37,545 bases of DNA from Methanofollis sp. (GTDB taxonomy: Archaea; Halobacteriota; Methanomicrobia; Methanomicrobiales; Methanofollaceae): the NCBI RefSeq assembly GCF_028702905.1, contig NZ_JAQVNX010000012.1, positions 1 to 37,545 of the forward strand. The letters run 5' to 3'. Below the pieces are notes generated by a model. It had not been told where the DNA came from. It did no database searches and saw only the letters and a list, made by a program, of their open reading frames with translations. The position numbers and the translations under genes are program-made. Below, piece by piece: positions 24,664-33,483 of the stretch; position 1 is the first letter of the stretch, and each line of letters opens with the position of its first letter.

Positions 24664-26379
24664 TTACTCGATCCGACTCTCTCCGGCCTCCGGACAGGAG
24701 CCCTGGAGTCCGTCGTCAGGGATGATAAGACTCAGATAATTTTGTATGATAAGGCCGTTCAGTCTGATCTCAGGGGCTGCGCTTTCCTGGCCGACCAGTG
24801 AGACAAGGGAGGGGTATTGCATCAGCACCTCAGGAAGGGGCAGGCGGTTTTCTTCCAGCATGGCAAGAATTTTGTTGTACCATGATGTTTTTTGTCCCCC
24901 TGTACAGATGAGGTGCATGAGAAAGGACGGCCCGTGTCTTGCATCTGAGAGGAAGTTGTTCAGGGGCGTCTCAAATCTGCTCGTACATTCTATCTTGCGA
25001 AGCCCCTCATATTTTCCGACAAACAATCTCTCCCGGGCATACCTCTTGTACAATTTCTGTCCGATGCGGTGGTGGAGGGGTACATGCAGGTAAAAATTGA
25101 TCAACTCGGCATCCCATAAGGGCAAACTCCAGGAATAGCCGAAAAATTCGTACACACGAACCGCGTTTACGATGAACTTTGCCTGGCGTTCGTAGAAATC
25201 AAAATATTCAATGGCGTTTGCACAGGAGTCATTGTCGTGGACCCTGATATCCCCGCACCCCAGTGCAATCTTCTGTGAATAGAGAGAACGAAGACCATTG
25301 TGGTTCCAGCCCAGCAGGGAGTAATGTTTTGTGAGAAGATCATCTATCACTTTTTCCTGCGAATACTCCCCGTCTTTCCGGTACGATGCCGGGATATGCG
25401 ACCCGCTGAGCATATCCCCCGCGTGCCCCGGCACAAAGACTGCATTGTCCTGAACAATGCCCTCTTTTTTCAGCGTATGCACGGCAAAAAAATCCTGAAT
25501 ATGAGGTTGCGACGCAAGGTTTCCGCTATATTTCTGGTACGTCCTCATCTCAGGGGACGTGTAGCACTCTTCCCACGCGTCCTGCGTGTACTCGATGAAA
25601 TGCCAGGGGTACCCCAGTGCCTCCGCCACTTTTTGACTTGCTCTGCTCTCCCTGTTGGTGGGGTGCCCGTAATTATAGCAGACAACATCTTTCGCCCCCA
25701 CAATTCGGAGCATTGCGGCGATGATCCGGGAATCGAGTCCGCCGCTCAAAGGAACGACAATCTGTTGCCCTCTCCCGGCAGTGGATGCCATCAGCCTCGC
25801 GAAGGCCCGGTACAGGATTTCGTCCAGGGCATTCATCAATGCTGTCCCGTCCTCCTGGTAGTAGTCGCCATGAAGGTACCGATAGTAGGGGGTTGTACGG
25901 ATCGATCCCGTTCTTTTCTCTAAGACAAGGATCTCGCCTGCATTCGTCTGCTTCAGGCCCTGAAAAAGCGTGCCTTCGCTGGTCACATACCCTGTCACCA
26001 GAAATTCTGCCGCACTCTCAGGGTCCAGTGCCGGGTGCATGATGGACCTGATGACATTTGCATCGTCTGATACGATGATCTGGTCCCTGTTTGTGGCATA
26101 AAAAAGGGGGATACTCCGTGTACGGTCAGATATGCAGAAGAGGTGGCCGTCACTTTCGATGATGATGCAGAATTCGCCGATGATCCCGGATGCTATCTCT
26201 CTGAGTCGACCAATCTCCGGAGCGGCGGGATATGACCGTATTATACCCTCGATCATCTCCGAATCAGACAGGACTTCCGTGCCCCGAAAAAATGTCCCTT
26301 TGTAATAGCAATGGATCCCCCTGGATTCGGCCTGCTTCCATGGGTAATATGGATTATTCAGGAGTAGTTCCAGATGCAT
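24664..26379 (-). CDS. AsnB-like amide synthetase lacking the glutaminase cysteine, copy 1
   Basis: A 571-residue protein with the two-domain shape of glutamine-dependent asparagine synthetase. The N-terminal Ntn-fold half (about 1-165) is short and begins MHLELLLNNPYYPW; it has no Met-Cys-Gly start, so the nucleophilic Cys needed to release ammonia from glutamine is missing. The C-terminal half carries the ATP pyrophosphatase loop VPLSGGLDSR at 209-218, a YNYGHPTNRES segment, SGNLASQPHIQDFFAV and FVPGHAGDMLSGS, which fit acyl-adenylate formation. A dead glutaminase domain with a live synthetase domain is the arrangement of beta-lactam and carbapenam synthetases, which join an amine already in the substrate. 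The start has a GGAGAGAG site and a TATA box at 26434-26442. It is paralogous to the 27778 gene. Confidence 0.85.
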   Translation of the reverse strand: MHLELLLNNPYYPWKQAESRGIHCYYKGTFFRGTEVLSDSEMIEGIIRSYPAAPEIGRLREIASGIIGEFCIIIESDGHLFCISDRTRSIPLFYATNRDQIIVSDDANVIRSIMHPALDPESAAEFLVTGYVTSEGTLFQGLKQTNAGEILVLEKRTGSIRTTPYYRYLHGDYYQEDGTALMNALDEILYRAFARLMASTAGRGQQIVVPLSGGLDSRIIAAMLRIVGAKDVVCYNYGHPTNRESRASQKVAEALGYPWHFIEYTQDAWEECYTSPEMRTYQKYSGNLASQPHIQDFFAVHTLKKEGIVQDNAVFVPGHAGDMLSGSHIPASYRKDGEYSQEKVIDDLLTKHYSLLGWNHNGLRSLYSQKIALGCGDIRVHDNDSCANAIEYFDFYERQAKFIVNAVRVYEFFGYSWSLPLWDAELINFYLHVPLHHRIGQKLYKRYARERLFVGKYEGLRKIECTSRFETPLNNFLSDARHGPSFLMHLICTGGQKTSWYNKILAMLEENRLPLPEVLMQYPSLVSLVGQESAAPEIRLNGLIIQNYLSLIIPDDGLQGSCPEAGESRIE

Positions 26380-26433
26380 ATGCTCTCTCCGTACCGGAAG
26401 TCCCAGAGATATCGGTGTGAAGTCCGCCTGATG

Positions 26434-26442
26434 CTATAAATG
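26434..26442 (-). promoter_or_regulatory. TATA box ahead of AsnB-like copy 1
   Basis: CATTTATAG on the minus strand is 55-63 nt before ATG 26379, leaving a leader of about 30 nt that includes the GGAGAGAG site. Confidence 0.4.
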
Positions 26443-26549
26443 TGTTTTCTTCCCGTCTTCGAGGATCGTGATTGTTCCCTCTCATGACAGCAACAATCTT
26501 TCCTGAAAAGCGGGTTCTATCATCGGGAGGATTGGGGGCCGGAAAAATA

Positions 26550-27707
26550 TTAATCGGGAGTGTCCAGCAGATTTAACTGGCCCATCACTCTTTCCGGGAT
26601 GCCAAGCGGATCCTGCTCACCCATCCTGTCCGCCCACCCGGCATGTTTGCAATCGCAGTCGAGATCGGCAAATACCTCTGTGTTGAAATCCAGGTTATGC
26701 ATGTCGATCCGTTCAAGGATCTCCCTGTCACATGTCCCGCAATTTCTGGCGACGTCCAGCGACTGGACCGAGTACTGGGACGGACTGATGTACATGTTGA
26801 TCTCGTCCCCGTACATCCCCTTATACTGCCGTATCACCTCAAGGACGCTCCATAACATGGGTGGAGAGTAGAGGCCCTTCTTCCAGAGTTCGTGAACGAC
26901 CGTGTTCCTCTCGACCGTTGTAACCTCGAGGTCCATCCTGCGGATGCCGCGTGCATACAGATAACCGATCGTTCCGACCACATCGGAGATGGCCTCCTGC
27001 TCGGTTAAGAAGGGTGGTTTCAGCAGAAGGAGCGGTTTGAAGGATACGCCAGAGTCCTTCATCTTTGCAAGATAATGGTCGTAGTTCCTGGCAGTAAAGC
27101 CCTTGTTGATGCAGAGGTTCATGATCTCAGGATTGGCCGACTCGAATCCGAACAATATTTCCAGTTCTTTATCAGGGAGATGTTTTTTAATCCTCTGTGC
27201 CATTTCAATGGAGTCGTCATTGATCCGGGACTCGATGACCACCCTCCTGATGCCCGGGAAACTGTTGAGGACGGACGAGATCTTTTTCTGGGCTTCGAAT
27301 GAGATCTCCCTCTCGTCAAGGAAGTTCCCGTCATTGTATAATGCGACGACCGGATAGTCGTTCAGGTCCACCGTATCGGCGACATGCTCGATCTGGTTGA
27401 TATAGTCCTCGTCCGAGACCTTGACCCCCTGGTTGGTGCTGCAGTAAAAACCGCACATCGTGCACCCACCACTTTCCCGGACCCATTCACACCCTGTTGA
27501 CCGAAGAAAAATCACAAGGCGCCTGCAGGGTTTCCCGTCCATGTGGCCGACTCTCTCGTCGGTCCCGATAGGAAGCGAGTAATCAATATGATCTGTTTTA
27601 ACGGTCTCATGGCCCCGTACATTCCGGGCCAGATCCTGAACCCGTTGGAGTGCTTCGTTATATCCTGAAGAATCCGGGACCTGTATCCTGTCTGACAAAT
27701 CTGCCAC
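26550..27707 (-). CDS. RaSEA-like radical SAM protein (TIGR01210/Elp3-related)
   Basis: A radical SAM protein of about 385 residues. The cluster cysteines are in the run TGCEWVRESGGCTMCGFYC, spacing C-x8-C-x2-C, as in the RaSEA/Elp3-like group rather than the canonical C-x3-C-x2-C. FGFESANPEIMNLCINKGF is the SAM-binding G-E-S region. Further on come VERNTVVHELWKKGLYSPP and LWSVLEVI, typical of RaSEA, the enzyme that works with ArcS to make archaeosine in tRNA. A C-terminal NCGTCDRE...DCDCKHAGW cysteine cluster is also family-like. But it lies between two AsnB-like genes in a surface-polysaccharide region, so a different substrate is possible. I prefer GTG 27707 (A+T-rich promoter at 27736-27760) over TTG 27734. 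Confidence 0.75.
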   Translation of the reverse strand: MADLSDRIQVPDSSGYNEALQRVQDLARNVRGHETVKTDHIDYSLPIGTDERVGHMDGKPCRRLVIFLRSTGCEWVRESGGCTMCGFYCSTNQGVKVSDEDYINQIEHVADTVDLNDYPVVALYNDGNFLDEREISFEAQKKISSVLNSFPGIRRVVIESRINDDSIEMAQRIKKHLPDKELEILFGFESANPEIMNLCINKGFTARNYDHYLAKMKDSGVSFKPLLLLKPPFLTEQEAISDVVGTIGYLYARGIRRMDLEVTTVERNTVVHELWKKGLYSPPMLWSVLEVIRQYKGMYGDEINMYISPSQYSVQSLDVARNCGTCDREILERIDMHNLDFNTEVFADLDCDCKHAGWADRMGEQDPLGIPERVMGQLNLLDTPD

Positions 27708-27735
27708 GTGCCCCCCCCGACCATCCCATATCAAT

Positions 27736-27760
27736 ATTTATATTTATAATTATCTCATGG
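27736..27760 (-). promoter_or_regulatory. A+T-rich promoter of the radical SAM gene
   Basis: On the minus strand ATAATTATAAATATAAATAT lies between the AsnB-like copy 2 stop and the radical SAM start. It suggests that the radical SAM gene can be transcribed on its own, although it also lies only 70 nt after copy 2. Confidence 0.45.
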
Positions 27761-27777
27761 ATGAAAAGGGCGAAAAA

Positions 27778-29544
27778 TCATCGCGGAGTCTCTCTGGAAT
27801 AATCAGAAATGCCGACATCCCAGATACATTCTTTTTTGCTTTTCACGTCTCCTTCGTCAAGACGCGGAATATCTCCACACTGCAGGAGATATTCAAGGTT
27901 CAGGAGACTGATGATTGTTAATGCAGACGGATCGTGCCTGCGCTGCATCACCATCGTCCTGACGAGAGGGTACCTGCTGCTGCTGATATCTGTCATAAGA
28001 GAATTCTTTTTGAGCAGCATGGACTGGAGGTCCCGGTACCACAAGGCATAGATCCCCCTGTCCGCGATACGGTCGTATATCAGTCTGAGTTTGTTCTGGG
28101 CCGAGATCCATCTCTGAGGGAGGGAATCGTCTATTTTGGTCGTACACTCGATATATTTTAATTCTTTCAGGTCGCCGGTGAAGAGCTTCTCGCGCGCGAA
28201 TAGTTTGTACAATCTCTGCTTCATCCGGTACTGCAGGGGAACTTTCATGAAGAATTCCATGAATTCATTGTCCCAGAACGGGATCCTCCACTCATAGCCG
28301 TAATACTCGTACGTCCGAACCGAGTTGATGATATATTTTGCCTGTCTCTCTCTATAATCAAAAAATTCTATTGCATTTGCCCCTGACTCCCTGTCATCGG
28401 CACGGACTGCAGGGATAATGGACCGGATCCTCTCTTCAAAGATTTTCGTGAGCAGTCCGTCGTTGCCCCAGTCCCAGTAGGAATGGTGGTCGGCAAGAAC
28501 GTAGTGTATGGCCTCTTCCGAGGTGCATCCCCGCCTGATATTATATGATGGGGGTATTTTACACCCGGAGAGCACGTCTGCACCGTGGCCCGGGACAAAA
28601 ACCGATCCATCAGGGATTATGTCGAGTTTTTTCAGTTCCCTGACGGCGGCCATGTCCTGAATATGAGGGAGGGCAGTGAGATTTCCGCTGTACCTGAGTA
28701 CTTCCACCAGTTCAGGTGAGCAGTACATCTCTTCCCACTTTGCCGCGGTATATTCGACGAAATACCAGGGGTACCCCAGTGCATCGGCCACCTCCCTGCC
28801 GAAACGTGATTCCCGGTTGTTTCTGATCCCGTACGTGAAACAGGTTACGTCCTCGACTCCGAGCCTTTTGAGCATCGCCACAAGGATTCTGGAGTCGAGT
28901 CCGCCGCTCAAGGGGACGACGATATGTTTCCCCTGTTCGACGGTGGTTTCGATGAGGCGGTTGAAGATGTTCGTGCAGACACGATCCAGCTGCTCGATCA
29001 TCTGCTTTTCGGAGGCCGGGAAAAATTCTCCGTGCTGATAGCAATAATGGGGATACAGGTCCGTTTTTCCCGTGATCTTATCATATAAAAGAAATTCCCC
29101 TGCCTGTATCTGTTCTATCCCGTGGAAGAGAGTGCCTCTGCCGGTGACAAAACCGGTTACCAGGAATTCGGCCGCTCGTCTGTCATCCGGTCCTGTGGCC
29201 ATTGCCTCTTTCAGGGCATGTGCGTCGTCGGAGATGAGGAGTTTCCCCGGAATTTCAGAATAATAGATCGGAATGCTCCGGATCCTGTCGACGACACAGA
29301 GCACGCGATCAGGTGCATCAATGACGATCACATATTCTCCGTTCAGGTGGCTGAGCAGTCCCGCGAGATCCTTCCTGTCGGTTACGGGCCCGGATATCTC
29401 CTGGGAAAGACGTGATGCTATCTCTTCGTCGTCTGCCAGGCGGTTATCGACGAATATGTGGCCTTTGATAGAGCAATCCGCTTTATCCGTCTCTACATGT
29501 CTCCACGGTGAAAAATGGTTGGATAGACGAATTTCTACCTGCAT
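27778..29544 (-). CDS. AsnB-like amide synthetase lacking the glutaminase cysteine, copy 2
   Basis: A 588-residue paralogue of the 24664 gene, alignable from end to end. The start MQVEIRLSNHFSPW again lacks the Cys2 nucleophile of class II amidotransferases, while the middle of the N-domain keeps SDDAHALKEA and an AAEFLVTGFVTGRGTLFHGI run shared with copy 1. The synthetase half has VPLSGGLDSR at 210-219, FTYGIRNNRES, SGNLTALPHIQDMAAV and FVPGHGADVLSG. GGTGA six bases before ATG 29544 is a good ribosome binding site. Two copies that differ mainly near the C-terminus (about 480-588) suggest two related substrates or a two-subunit enzyme. It is upstream of the radical SAM gene on the same strand. 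Confidence 0.85.
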   Translation of the reverse strand: MQVEIRLSNHFSPWRHVETDKADCSIKGHIFVDNRLADDEEIASRLSQEISGPVTDRKDLAGLLSHLNGEYVIVIDAPDRVLCVVDRIRSIPIYYSEIPGKLLISDDAHALKEAMATGPDDRRAAEFLVTGFVTGRGTLFHGIEQIQAGEFLLYDKITGKTDLYPHYCYQHGEFFPASEKQMIEQLDRVCTNIFNRLIETTVEQGKHIVVPLSGGLDSRILVAMLKRLGVEDVTCFTYGIRNNRESRFGREVADALGYPWYFVEYTAAKWEEMYCSPELVEVLRYSGNLTALPHIQDMAAVRELKKLDIIPDGSVFVPGHGADVLSGCKIPPSYNIRRGCTSEEAIHYVLADHHSYWDWGNDGLLTKIFEERIRSIIPAVRADDRESGANAIEFFDYRERQAKYIINSVRTYEYYGYEWRIPFWDNEFMEFFMKVPLQYRMKQRLYKLFAREKLFTGDLKELKYIECTTKIDDSLPQRWISAQNKLRLIYDRIADRGIYALWYRDLQSMLLKKNSLMTDISSSRYPLVRTMVMQRRHDPSALTIISLLNLEYLLQCGDIPRLDEGDVKSKKECIWDVGISDYSRETPR

Positions 29545-30139
29545 GTGCGGTCACCATGACCATCATTTATTTCCTGACATCCAGAGGGGAGGTACATGCT
29601 ATAATGGCACGTACGCACGGGTTCTGGCGGTGTGCGGCGATGTCCCCCGGTTGTTTTCTCTCTGCCGGTGGAAATCTCGTGTGGTGGTTCTGACAGACAG
29701 AAAGGAACATCATGCCGGGTGCATTATCCAGTTCAATGCCGGATCTTTCACCAGCCTTATGCCCGCCTGTCCCTTGATCGGTATGGTCCGCCATCTGCTC
29801 AAACCGGCATGTATCTCTTCTGTCTTCCCCTGTTTTGTAATGCCTATACCAATGCTTTATTTATGGCTTTCGCTGGCGGCACCTGCCGGCCCCCCTTTCT
29901 TTGTTGTCGGGATTCGGGCGCAATATTTCACCCAATCTTTCGGGAAATACATGATCGAAAAAATCGGCATATGGCAATATTTCCAGAATATATTTTATCT
30001 CATCCGGGAAATTCCGGCCAGGCGTCATACTGACACTCCTGTTCTATTTATACTTTTTTCAGTCAATCCCGGCAACAGACATCTCCGCAACCTGTATCAG
30101 GATGTCCAAAAATTCCCGGACTACATCCCCTGACCGGGC
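29545..30139. other. Gene-free region between glycosyltransferase and AsnB-like copy 2
   Basis: Nearly 600 nt without a gene I can support; long open frames on the plus strand have unnatural codon use and match nothing. On the minus strand AGTATAAATAG (30043-30053) and GAAATAAATGA (29563-29573) are TATA-like. The second is at leaderless distance from the AsnB-like gene; the first would give a long leader of about 470 nt. Confidence 0.5.
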
Positions 30140-31372
30140 TTATCCCCGGTGTCCCCGGCCATTCCGCGAACGACGTGACACGACCTCCGAGCAGACATCT
30201 CCGACTTTCCGGGCGACGACCTCCCAGCTGTTGTTTTTTCTGACATACTCGCACCCGGCCCTCCCCATTTGCGTCCTCTTCTCGCGGTCGGCCAGGAGCA
30301 TCGTGACGGCCGAAGCAATGGCCTGCGGGTTCTCGGGTCTGACCGGGATACCTCCTCCTGAGAGGTCGAGCAGTTCTCTGACACCCGCGATGTCGCTTGC
30401 TACGACAGGTTTTCCGCATCCCATGTATTCATACACTTTCAGGGGAGAAAGACCGATTTTGTCATTTCTATCCCTGATAAACGGTGCGACGCAGACATCG
30501 CTGGCAGTGACATAGTCGGGTACGCTCTCATAGGCCACCCTCCCGGTGAAGTGGATTCTATCCCTGACCCCAAGTTCCTCTGCCAGGGTGGTGCACTGTT
30601 CTCTCATCACGCCGTCGCCGACAAGCAGGAAGCGGGCCGCCGGGCAGGTGTCGCGGATCAGGGGAATGGCCCTGACCAGGTCGGGCAGGCCCTGCCAGGG
30701 GGCAAAATTGCCGGTGAAACAGATATATCTTGCCGAGAGGTCCAGGCCCAGTTTTTTCCGCGCCTCTTCCTGGTCGCCCGGCCTGAAGATCCCGGTGTTC
30801 GCCCCGTTTTCGATAACGGTGATCTTTTTCTCGTCCACCCCGTACTCCTCGACCAGGTGACGCTTTATCCCCGCCGTCACGGCGATGATCGCATCGGCTC
30901 TTTTGAGCAGGTACTGTTCGGAGACGGTACAGAGGGTTCGGTTCATCCATGCGGCAATGCCTGATGAAGAGTGGTTGTCATCGATAAGCCTGATCTCGTC
31001 CCCGAAAAAGCCGTTGACCTCACATATGATCGGCGTGCCGTGGATCCTTCCGGAAAACAGATCTCCCAGGACTCCAAAGAACGAGTTTCTGGTATAGATG
31101 ACGTCATATCTCCGGGAAGAGTCCTTGCAAAGAAGCGATCTGACAATACTCCCGTACAGTCGAAGATTACCCCGGTCAGGTATGGAGGAGCAGAAGATAT
31201 GGTCCATATGCACAAAGGGCAGGTCGACGGCCGAAAAGATATGGAGCCTGTTGTGCCCGGCCGCGAGTCCGGCGATGAGTTCGCAGCTGTGAGTCACCTT
31301 CCCGTTGGCACCTTCGGATGATTTCAAAGGTTCTATGAACAAAATATCCAGGCCGCTCCCGTCTGTCGGCAT
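30140..31372 (-). CDS. Glycosyltransferase family 4 protein
   Basis: A 410-residue GT-B enzyme. The N-terminal acceptor domain includes LDILFIEPLKSSEG and, later, a YDVIYTRNSFFGVLGDLF strand. The donor domain has FTGNFAPWQGLPDLVRAIP, a FLLVGDGVMRE strand, and the GT4 motif KVYEYMGCGKPVVASD (E-x7-E region that holds the nucleotide-sugar). It probably adds a sugar from a nucleotide donor to a growing surface glycan on the cytoplasmic side. I take ATG 31372 as start because a TATA box (31397-31404) is at leaderless spacing; an upstream in-frame ATG at 31423 would include the TATA box in the gene. It is the first minus-strand gene of the cluster and divergent from the beta-helix gene. Confidence 0.85.
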   Translation of the reverse strand: MPTDGSGLDILFIEPLKSSEGANGKVTHSCELIAGLAAGHNRLHIFSAVDLPFVHMDHIFCSSIPDRGNLRLYGSIVRSLLCKDSSRRYDVIYTRNSFFGVLGDLFSGRIHGTPIICEVNGFFGDEIRLIDDNHSSSGIAAWMNRTLCTVSEQYLLKRADAIIAVTAGIKRHLVEEYGVDEKKITVIENGANTGIFRPGDQEEARKKLGLDLSARYICFTGNFAPWQGLPDLVRAIPLIRDTCPAARFLLVGDGVMREQCTTLAEELGVRDRIHFTGRVAYESVPDYVTASDVCVAPFIRDRNDKIGLSPLKVYEYMGCGKPVVASDIAGVRELLDLSGGGIPVRPENPQAIASAVTMLLADREKRTQMGRAGCEYVRKNNSWEVVARKVGDVCSEVVSRRSRNGRGHRG

Positions 31373-31396
31373 CACACGCCGTAAGTGTGCGTCGCA

Positions 31397-31404
31397 ATAT
31401 AAAG
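31397..31404 (-). promoter_or_regulatory. TATA box of the glycosyltransferase gene
   Basis: CTTTATAT on the minus strand, 25-32 nt before ATG 31372. Confidence 0.5.
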
Positions 31405-31647
31405 GTAACCCTATCTGGAGCATCCAGTGCTAGCTCTTCTTAAATCCACTGATAGAGTGATAAATTGATATTATAATCCGAGGGTGTACGAAAAAACTGA
31501 GCGAAAAGTTCTTAATTGACTAGCATAATAATGGGGTCTGCCTGCTGACGCGATGGGCACTCGTGTCGTGATCTCCCGACCTTACCGGGGATCGAAACGC
31601 AGGTCTGTCAGTGTGCACCGATTGTCCTTCCGTGGGGGTGAATACAG

Positions 31648-33066
31648 TTGATATCTGCCGCTAAACAAAAGATCATTATTCTGCTGGTAGCATCCATCCT
31701 TGTTCTGACAGGTATTGCCATTATACTTTCCCAGATCCCTTCTACCCCCCCAGAAGACAGCGAGAACGTCACCCCAGAACCTGAACGTCCTCCATGGCCC
31801 TCGGGGCCGGTCGTCGTTGTTGCCTCACAAACAAGCGTAGACGAGATCCCGTACTCCCCGGATTTTGTCTGCGACGGCCAGGACGATCAAAAAGAGATCA
31901 GGGCCGCCTTCCGCGCCATTCCTTCGCAGGGCGGCACGGTCGTCCTGACAGACGGGACATTTTACTGTACAGACTCGATCGATATTCCGACCAACTCCAC
32001 TCTTGTGGGGCGTGGCCCCGATATGACAGTCCTGAACTATCTCTCCGCAGGGTCGGTCAGGATGAATTCAGGGAAGGACATACGCCTCTCGAACGTCGGG
32101 ATCACCGGCAAAGGAAGTGTCTATATCAGCACGTCAGATGTTGATGTCGAGGATGTGGAGGTCTTCCACGTGGACAACTCCTATATCGCGGCATTCATGA
32201 TCTACGCGGCCAACGAAGTGATCAAAAATGTCAACTTCGTCAATTGCAGGGCCGTGGACGTCGATCGATGGGGTTTTGTCCACTCGGGTGAGGGAAAACC
32301 GAACATTGTGCGGGACTGTACCTATACGAACTGTCAGGCGATCAACTGCGGCCGGTATGACCAATACTACGGTGTCGATCACCAGTATGCCGAGGCCTGG
32401 GATGTGGGTTTCGATATTGCCGAGTCTCTCCAGAGCGCGGACAATATCTCCTATGTCGGGTGCCACGCCGAAGGGTGCTGGGAGTCCGGGTTTCATGCCG
32501 AAGATGCTGTCCGCCTAACCAATATCAGACTCATTAATTGCACAAGTACTGATAATGCACAGAAACAGAAGATTGGCAGAGAAGAGGTGGACTTTGGTGC
32601 CGGATTTCTGGTGAATGAGGGAATGTACCTTGAGAACTGCACCTCTGAAAACAATGCAGTCGGTTTTCACTGTTCAAGGGCCGAAGATAGTTACCTTTTC
32701 AATTGTCGCGATATTGGGTCGGAGAAGGGTTTTTTGATGCTGACCATCGGAGAAAAAGGTCTGCACCTGCGCTCATGCGCGACCGAAGGTACCGGCGAAC
32801 CGGTCTATGTCTGGACGGGACCGACACTGAACATCACTCTGGAGGATATGATGATCCGATCAAAGACCCCGTGCCCGACCGCCGGGATCACCGTGAATGC
32901 ACTGGTAAGGGACCCGGACAGGATCCTTGTCCGGGACAGCGTAATTTCAGGATATCATTCTGGTATCGTCAACCGGGCGGAGAATCGGGGACGTGTGAGG
33001 GTCGAGAATGTGTCGGTGATCCGGTCTGAGAAAAATTTTATAAATTGCAATGTGATCACTATATAA
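31648..33066 (+). CDS. Membrane-anchored right-handed beta-helix surface protein
   Basis: A 472-residue protein with a short basic N-terminus, one membrane helix (about 8-28, KIIILLVASILVLTGIAII) and an acidic proline-rich stalk (PSTPPEDSENVTPEPERPP). The rest is a parallel beta-helix made of short repeated strands ending in N, C or D turns, for example VEVFHVDNSYIAAFMIYA and NCQAINCGRYDQYYG. No retained signal-peptidase site is obvious, so it is probably a type II membrane protein with the helix outside. The start is TTG: GGGGGTGA at 31634-31641 is a near-perfect ribosome binding site six bases before it. It is paralogous to residues 27-440 of the 33484 gene. Beta-helix proteins of this type often bind or cleave polysaccharide; no catalytic residues are proven. 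Confidence 0.82.
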   Translation: MISAAKQKIIILLVASILVLTGIAIILSQIPSTPPEDSENVTPEPERPPWPSGPVVVVASQTSVDEIPYSPDFVCDGQDDQKEIRAAFRAIPSQGGTVVLTDGTFYCTDSIDIPTNSTLVGRGPDMTVLNYLSAGSVRMNSGKDIRLSNVGITGKGSVYISTSDVDVEDVEVFHVDNSYIAAFMIYAANEVIKNVNFVNCRAVDVDRWGFVHSGEGKPNIVRDCTYTNCQAINCGRYDQYYGVDHQYAEAWDVGFDIAESLQSADNISYVGCHAEGCWESGFHAEDAVRLTNIRLINCTSTDNAQKQKIGREEVDFGAGFLVNEGMYLENCTSENNAVGFHCSRAEDSYLFNCRDIGSEKGFLMLTIGEKGLHLRSCATEGTGEPVYVWTGPTLNITLEDMMIRSKTPCPTAGITVNALVRDPDRILVRDSVISGYHSGIVNRAENRGRVRVENVSVIRSEKNFINCNVITI

Positions 33067-33483
33067 TCTATCGTCATTTCTTTTCTTAATTGTATAATTG
33101 GGCCGCATTTGCCAGATGAATAGCATTTGGTATCTTTTGTCTGAAAATGAGATTGCAATTAAAAAAATTTAATACTCGTGGCAATGATGTTATTTTAGCA
33201 ATTTGTCTTGTGGCGATGTTCTGAAGATAGGAGAGATATTCTCCGGGCTCTCCAGCCATGTGTCATTTACTATATATATACCTTGCTCATGTGAATATCA
33301 TTTTTGAGTGCTCTGATCGTTTTATTGTTCACTAACACCATATCGTCCGATAATAGCCGGCAATTATGTGAATATTATAAAATAGAATTGTTTATATGTG
33401 GCTGCTCGAAACTAATTATTTGTAATACAAAAAACCAAAAAACGAGCAGAAGGTGAAGAACGAACAGATCCAGAGGACAGTAT
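33067..33483 (+). promoter_or_regulatory. Long A+T-rich regulatory region of the large surface-protein gene
   Basis: 417 nt without a gene, much richer in A+T than anything else here. TATA candidates are TACTATATATATACC (33268-33282) and TTTATATG (33391-33398). CTGCTCG at 33402-33408 and CGAGCAG at 33443-33449 form a seven-base inverted repeat around an A-rich 34-nt loop, just before or inside the predicted leader. GAGGA at 33473-33477 is the ribosome binding site, six bases before ATG 33484. Confidence 0.55.

Noticed and set aside
29273-30133. 286-codon plus-strand ORF
   Set aside because: It begins opposite the AsnB-like gene and runs into A+T-rich DNA; the text is Ser/Arg/Cys-rich with no recognisable family.
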